NCBI RefSeq assembly: GCF_020171785.1
Contig: NZ_JAIVAE010000004.1
Coordinates: 186,001-250,000 of the forward strand
Length of the DNA: 64,000 nucleotides
From: Guptibacillus hwajinpoensis
GTDB lineage: Bacteria > Bacillota > Bacilli > Bacillales > Guptibacillaceae
Reading direction: 5' to 3'
Below are positions 59,926-64,000 of this stretch, piece by piece (the stretch's first letter is position 1; the number at the start of each line of letters is the position of its first letter). Below the pieces are notes generated by a model. The model worked only from the letters and a program-made list of their open reading frames with translations, searched no databases and was not told the DNA's origin. A program made the translations under genes and the position numbers.

Positions 59926-60615
59926 TTGAAACTATTAATGGTTGAAGATGATAAAACGATTGCGACGGGACTCGACTATTCCTTGCAAAACGAGGGGTAT
60001 GAGACGATTGTTTGCCATGATACTCAATCGGCCCGGAACGTGCTTACGGAGCAATTACATAAAATCGATTTGTGTTTATTTGATTTATCCTTACCAGATG
60101 GTAGCGGATATGATCTTTGTGAGTTTGTGAAGAAACGTCGTGATGTACCGGTTATTTTTCTCACAGCATTTGATGATGAAGTGAATGTGGTGATGGGGCT
60201 TGATATGGGGGCGGATGATTACATCACAAAGCCGTTTCGCATTCGTGAGCTACTTTCACGAATTAAGTCAGTGTTGCGTCGTTACAATAAGCAGCCGCAG
60301 CCACAATCAACAAACGTCATTACGGTTGAAGATATTCGAATCAATATGCTTGAAGGGAAAGTATATAAGAAAGGTGAGGAAGTGCTCCTCACGGCTCTTG
60401 AGTACAGGCTTTTCCTCATTTTCGCTAATCATGTTGGACAGGTTTTAACGAGAAATCAATTATTAGAACGGATATGGGATGTGGCTGGTGATTTCGTTAA
60501 CGACAATACGCTGACAGTCTACATCAAGCGGCTTCGCGAAAAGCTAGAGGATAACCCACAGAGCCCGAAAATCATTAAAACTGTACGTGGTTTAGGTTAT
60601 AAGGTGGGTGATTAG
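59926..60615 (+). CDS. OmpR/PhoB-family response regulator
   Basis: 229 residues from TTG 59926, 8 bases after GGGAGGG. A GTG at 59917 overlaps that site and is rejected. Receiver domain with MVEDDKTI acidic pocket, phosphorylated Asp53 in LCLFDLSLPDGSGYDL and Lys in DYITKPF. A winged-helix DNA-binding domain ends the protein (LTALEYRLFLIFANHVGQVL, VYIKRLREKL, TVRGLGYKVGD). It is paired with the kinase gene overlapping by 8 bp. It probably activates the downstream ABC transporter via the repeats at 61643. Confidence 0.94.
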   Translation: MKLLMVEDDKTIATGLDYSLQNEGYETIVCHDTQSARNVLTEQLHKIDLCLFDLSLPDGSGYDLCEFVKKRRDVPVIFLTAFDDEVNVVMGLDMGADDYITKPFRIRELLSRIKSVLRRYNKQPQPQSTNVITVEDIRINMLEGKVYKKGEEVLLTALEYRLFLIFANHVGQVLTRNQLLERIWDVAGDFVNDNTLTVYIKRLREKLEDNPQSPKIIKTVRGLGYKVGD

Positions 60616-61621
60616 GTTGTGGCGTAATCGCGAAATTCGGCTTTTTGTTCTCATTCTTTCCGGTATTATTGTGCTCGCCACGGGGCTCGCTGCGTTCACA
60701 CTCTCTTTTTATGCGGCGCTTTTCACCTTCATCACATCGCTCCTGCTCGTCAGTTGCTTTGTGCTTTTTACAAGGTGGCGCTACCGTGAGATTGAGCAGC
60801 TTTCCGGCTATTTAAGGCAGGTCAGTAGTGGCGATTACACGCTTGATGTCAGAAACAATCATGAGGGCGAGCTCAGTATTTTAAAGAATGACATTTATAA
60901 GGTGACAATGATGCTTTCAGAGCAGCATGCCCTTTTACAAGAAGATAAAATAAAGCTAACCAACGCCATTTCAGACATCTCGCACCAGCTCAAAACGCCG
61001 CTCACTTCCATGCTCGTCATGGTGGATTTAGTGAGTGATCCGAAGTTAGATGAGAGGAAGCGGGTTGAGTTCACGACAAACATCCGCGTTCAATTAGAAA
61101 GGATTGAATGGCTAGTCTCTTCTTTATTGAAATTATCGAAAATAGATGCTGGAACGATTGCCTTTAAAAAGGAAAGTATTTCCCCTCGGCAGGTGATCCA
61201 AAAAGCCATTGAACCGATCCTCATTCCAGTTGATATTAAACAGCAAAATCTCTCGATCACGGGAGATGATACGATTACATTCGATGGTGATTTCAACTGG
61301 ACGTCTGAGGCGCTTCTTAACATCTTGAAAAATTGTGTTGAGCATACGGGAGAGGGTGGGACCATTTCACTTTCCTATACCGATAACCCGCTCTATACCG
61401 AAATCACAATTGCTGACAACGGAATTGGTATTCCAAAAGAAGATCTACCGTACATTTTTAAGCGCTTTTATAGGGGGAAGAATGCTTGCGATGATAGCGT
61501 AGGCATCGGTCTTGCGATGGCGTACAGCATTGTGACGAGCCAGAATGGGGACATTGAAGTTATCAGTGAAAAGGGCGCGGGGACCGAGTTTAGAATCAAG
61601 TTTTACAAGCAAGTGGTTTAA
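60608..61621 (+). CDS. sensor histidine kinase
   Basis: 337 residues. Two membrane segments close together (FVLILSGIIVLATGLAAFTL and AALFTFITSLLLVSCFVLF) leave almost no extracellular loop, as in intramembrane-sensing kinases. A HAMP-like linker, the H-box DISHQLKTPLTS with His126, and the N and G boxes (LLNILKNCVEHTG, IADNGIGIPKED, GIGLAMAYSIV) follow. GTG 60608 overlaps the regulator gene. TTG 60617 is an alternative with better spacing. Together with the adjacent ABC transporter it resembles antimicrobial-peptide sensing modules. Confidence 0.92.
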   Translation: MIRLWRNREIRLFVLILSGIIVLATGLAAFTLSFYAALFTFITSLLLVSCFVLFTRWRYREIEQLSGYLRQVSSGDYTLDVRNNHEGELSILKNDIYKVTMMLSEQHALLQEDKIKLTNAISDISHQLKTPLTSMLVMVDLVSDPKLDERKRVEFTTNIRVQLERIEWLVSSLLKLSKIDAGTIAFKKESISPRQVIQKAIEPILIPVDIKQQNLSITGDDTITFDGDFNWTSEALLNILKNCVEHTGEGGTISLSYTDNPLYTEITIADNGIGIPKEDLPYIFKRFYRGKNACDDSVGIGLAMAYSIVTSQNGDIEVISEKGAGTEFRIKFYKQVV

Positions 61622-61642
61622 AAATGGCAAGGTGACGAAACT

Positions 61643-61675
61643 GTCACTTAAGAGTCACTTTACCGTCATTTTAGG
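61643..61675 (+). promoter_or_regulatory. three direct repeats, likely response-regulator binding site
   Basis: GTCACTTAAGA, GTCACTTTACC and GTCATTTTAGG begin at 61643, 61654 and 61665, exactly 11 bp apart. OmpR-family regulators bind such direct repeats. It lies 43 bp before the ABC ATPase start. Confidence 0.65.
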
Positions 61676-61717
61676 CAGATAAACTGAAGATACATTAAAT
61701 TAATGGGGGAATCTGCA

Positions 61718-62401
61718 ATGGAAATTTTAAAAATAGAAAATCTGTCTAAAGTGTACGGCAAAGGCGAAACGGCAGTGAAGGCGCTCGATGATGTTTCCTT
61801 TTCGGTGAATAAGGGAGAATTTGTGGTCATTATTGGACCATCTGGTTCTGGAAAATCAACGTTGCTTCATATGCTCGGCGGCGTGGATCGACCGACAAGC
61901 GGCAGTGTTCTTGTCGATAATACCAATATTTATGAGCTAGATGAAACGCAGCTTGCCATTTTTAGAAGAAGGCAAATTGGACTCATCTACCAATTTTATA
62001 ATTTAATTCCGATCTTATCTGTGGAAGAAAACATGACCCTTCCGATGCTATTAGATGAACACAAAGTCGACAAGAACCAGCTTGAGAATATTGTTAACAC
62101 GCTAGGCTTACAAAATCGACTGGGGCATTTGCCAAACCAGTTATCTGGAGGACAGCAGCAGCGGGTTTCCATTGGAAGAGCGCTTATTAGTAATCCGTCG
62201 ATAATGCTCGCCGATGAGCCGACTGGAAATCTGGATAGTCAAAACAGTAGCGAAATCATGGAACTTCTGAAAATGTTTAATAAAACATACAACCAAACGC
62301 TTATTGTGATTACGCATGATGAACGGATCGCGCTCCAAGCGGATCGCGTCATTTCCATTGAAGATGGAAGGATTGCCAAAGACGAGGTGATTCGTCCATG
62401 A
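61718..62401 (+). CDS. ABC transporter ATPase (FtsX-type partner)
   Basis: 227 residues from ATG 61718 (GGGGGA spaced 7). The upstream in-frame ATG 61703 overlaps that site. Walker A GPSGSGKST (from residue 40), Q-loop GLIYQFYNLIPILSVEENMT, signature QLSGGQQQRVSIGRAL and Walker B IMLADEPTG. This sequence type (MacB/LolD/BceA group) pairs with FtsX-like permeases. The permease gene overlaps its stop by 4 bp. Confidence 0.94.
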   Translation: MEILKIENLSKVYGKGETAVKALDDVSFSVNKGEFVVIIGPSGSGKSTLLHMLGGVDRPTSGSVLVDNTNIYELDETQLAIFRRRQIGLIYQFYNLIPILSVEENMTLPMLLDEHKVDKNQLENIVNTLGLQNRLGHLPNQLSGGQQQRVSIGRALISNPSIMLADEPTGNLDSQNSSEIMELLKMFNKTYNQTLIVITHDERIALQADRVISIEDGRIAKDEVIRP

Positions 62402-64000
62402 ACATCGTGAACAAATTGACCGTCAGGCATTTAAAAGAAAACAAGAGGCGGACGCTCGTTACCATCATAGGCGTCATTATTTCTGTCGCAATGGTAACCG
62501 CAGTTGCCACGCTTGGCGTCTCGTTCATGGATCTTCTCCAGCGACAATCGATCGCAACAGATGGCGAATGGCACGTTCAATATGAGAACGTCAATACGGA
62601 TCAAATTGAAGCCATTGAAAAAGACGAATCGACCAGTACGCTCGCTCTCGCCAATAATGTCGGTTATGCCAAATTAGACGAGCCACAAAATGAAAGCAAG
62701 CCGTATCTATTTATTAAAGAATACAATGAACAGGGATTTAACAACTTTCCGATCGAAATAAGTGAAGGGCGCTTGCCGAAGGATGATGATGAAATTGTGT
62801 TGTCTGAAGAAATTTTAGCGAATTCAGGCATGAACCTTGAGATTGGCGATCAACTTACAGTCGATGTTGGCGAACGCCAGATGGAAGGGGTCCTTCATCC
62901 TTTTTCTCAAAATGATCCGCTACAAACGGGTGTGGAGGGTGCCAGTGAATCATTAGAAAAGACGGAGTCCAGAACGTACACGGTCGTTGGAACAATCAAA
63001 CGTCCTTCCTGGGAGCCAGCCTGGGCACCTGGTTATACAGCGATTAGTTATGTTGACCAAAGCCTCATGAACAGTACGGATAAAGTCGATGCCGTGGTGG
63101 TTTTAAATAAAGTGAAACGGTCCCTTTATGAGCATGCAGAAACGCTGGCGAGCGAAAACAATATTGAAAACGTCTCGTTTAACGATGATCTGCTGCGTTA
63201 CTATGGCGTGACGGACAACGATAATCTATTAAAAACGATGCTACTACTAGCAGGTATTATTATGAGCGTGATCATCATTGGTTCTGTCGCTTTAATTTAT
63301 AATGCTTTTGCGATTAGTGTGTCGGAGCGATCGAGACACTTAGGGATGCTGTCGAGCGTCGGGGCGACGAAACGCCAAAAGCAAACATCGGTCTTTTTTG
63401 AAGGAGCGATTATTGGTGTCATCAGTATTCCAATCGGAATTCTTGCTGGTCTCGGTGGCATTGCAGCGACGTTCCTGTTCATTAACTCCTTTATTGAAGG
63501 GGCGCTTGGAGGGACGGAAAAGCTCCGCGTGGTGGCGACACCGATGTCTATTCTTATAGCATGCGGGATTTCAGTGATTACGATTTTTATTTCATCCTAT
63601 ATGCCAGCGCGGAAAGCATCGAAGATCTCTGCCATTGATGCAATTCGACAAACTCAGGATATTAAGCTAACTGGCAAGAGGGTGAAAACGTCAAAGTTTA
63701 TTCGAAAATTATTTGGGATTGAAGCGGAAATTGGCTTGAAGAATTTAAAGCGGAATAAAAGAAGGTACCAAGTGACGGTCTTCTCGCTTGTCATCAGCAT
63801 TATCCTTTTCTTGTCGGTGTCCTATTTTACATCGAATTTAGAAAAATCTCTTGAGCTCTCACAGCAAAACATCAATTTTGATATTCAAGTAAGTGGACAG
63901 AGAGTAGGGAAAGAAGATCTCGAGCCGTTTACGAAGCTCAAAAATGTCACAAAATCCACTTTTATTAATGATCTACACCTCACGACATTTGTGGATCCTA
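62398..64000 (+). CDS. FtsX-like ABC permease, 3' end beyond window
   Basis: At least 534 codons, open to the window edge. ATG 62398 overlaps the ATPase stop (ATGA). The first membrane segment (LVTIIGVIISVAMVTAVATL) is followed by a roughly 200-residue extracytoplasmic domain, then membrane segments with the FtsX-like pattern (YNAFAISVSERSRHLGMLSS followed by VGATKRQKQTSVFFEGAI). A second set begins near residue 460. This long exporter or resistance permease would work with the 61718 ATPase under the two-component system. Substrate unknown. Confidence 0.88.
   Translation, partial: MNIVNKLTVRHLKENKRRTLVTIIGVIISVAMVTAVATLGVSFMDLLQRQSIATDGEWHVQYENVNTDQIEAIEKDESTSTLALANNVGYAKLDEPQNESKPYLFIKEYNEQGFNNFPIEISEGRLPKDDDEIVLSEEILANSGMNLEIGDQLTVDVGERQMEGVLHPFSQNDPLQTGVEGASESLEKTESRTYTVVGTIKRPSWEPAWAPGYTAISYVDQSLMNSTDKVDAVVVLNKVKRSLYEHAETLASENNIENVSFNDDLLRYYGVTDNDNLLKTMLLLAGIIMSVIIIGSVALIYNAFAISVSERSRHLGMLSSVGATKRQKQTSVFFEGAIIGVISIPIGILAGLGGIAATFLFINSFIEGALGGTEKLRVVATPMSILIACGISVITIFISSYMPARKASKISAIDAIRQTQDIKLTGKRVKTSKFIRKLFGIEAEIGLKNLKRNKRRYQVTVFSLVISIILFLSVSYFTSNLEKSLELSQQNINFDIQVSGQRVGKEDLEPFTKLKNVTKSTFINDLHLTTFVDP

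Noticed and set aside
59720-59929. An open frame encoding HHQRTPSKN repeats over the tandem array
   Set aside because: It arises because the 13-bp unit has no stop codon in three successive frames. It overlaps a REP element and has no ribosome binding site of its own.

Overview
The window looks like chromosomal DNA of a low-to-medium GC, Gram-positive, spore-forming-type bacterium of the Bacillaceae. The evidence is the SinI/SinR switches, AGGAGG-type ribosome binding sites with frequent TTG and GTG starts, CcpA cre sites, an LtaS-type enzyme, CWB2 wall-anchor modules and a gas vesicle cluster in the order known from Bacillus megaterium. I cannot name the species.

Layout. (1) 1-4.1 kb: two small lipoproteins, two SinR-like repressors each near a SinI-like antagonist (two of the SinI genes are about 40 codons), a short-chain dehydrogenase and a VOC protein. 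(2) 4.1-20.3 kb: carbohydrate use. A wall-anchored GH13 amylase/pullulanase-type enzyme is followed by a sugar ABC importer (binding protein and two permeases, no ATPase here), a cytosolic GH30, a LacI-type repressor and a giant wall-anchored GH30. Four copies of the operator ATGTTAnCGnTAACAT tie the importer, repressor and surface GH30 into one local regulon. (3) 20.3-22.5 kb: a REP-associated tyrosine transposase (RAYT) and a dprA gene broken by one stop codon. (4) 22.6-41.3 kb: a surface island with extracellular nuclease, 5'-nucleotidase, lytic transglycosylase-like protein, M6 metalloprotease, NlpC/P60 endopeptidase, LtaS-family enzyme and two PPC-domain proteins. Counting the two glycosidases, eight proteins of the window carry a triple CWB2 anchor. 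(5) 41.5-44.9 kb: D-serine dehydratase, a deoxyribosyltransferase-like protein, small unknown genes and a TspO-like membrane protein. (6) 45.0-52.0 kb, minus strand: a full 14-gene gvpA-P-Q-B-R-N-F-G-L-S-K-J-T-U cluster. (7) 52.5-56.8 kb, minus strand: sulfate permease-like protein, ATP sulfurylase, APS kinase and a sulfotransferase, with no PAPS reductase. This looks like a dedicated sulfation cassette. (8) 57.0-59.5 kb: BlaI-type repressor, M56 protease, DoxX and a DsbA-like oxidoreductase sharing BlaI-type operators. (9) 59.9 kb to the end: two-component system plus ABC transporter, with the permease cut by the window edge.

Across 9.7-59.8 kb lie at least 14 copies of a palindromic repeat whose half-site is GGGGTCAGGCTC. 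Several copies are followed by AAAGACA and a second hairpin built on GTGTCC/GGACAC that looks like a terminator. The RAYT gene sits among these copies, so the family is probably a REP/REPIN population mobilised by it. One REP copy travels inside a 907-bp, about 98% identical duplication of the CWB2 anchor shared by the two large glycosidases.

All functional names come from reading protein motifs and gene order by eye. No database search was possible.
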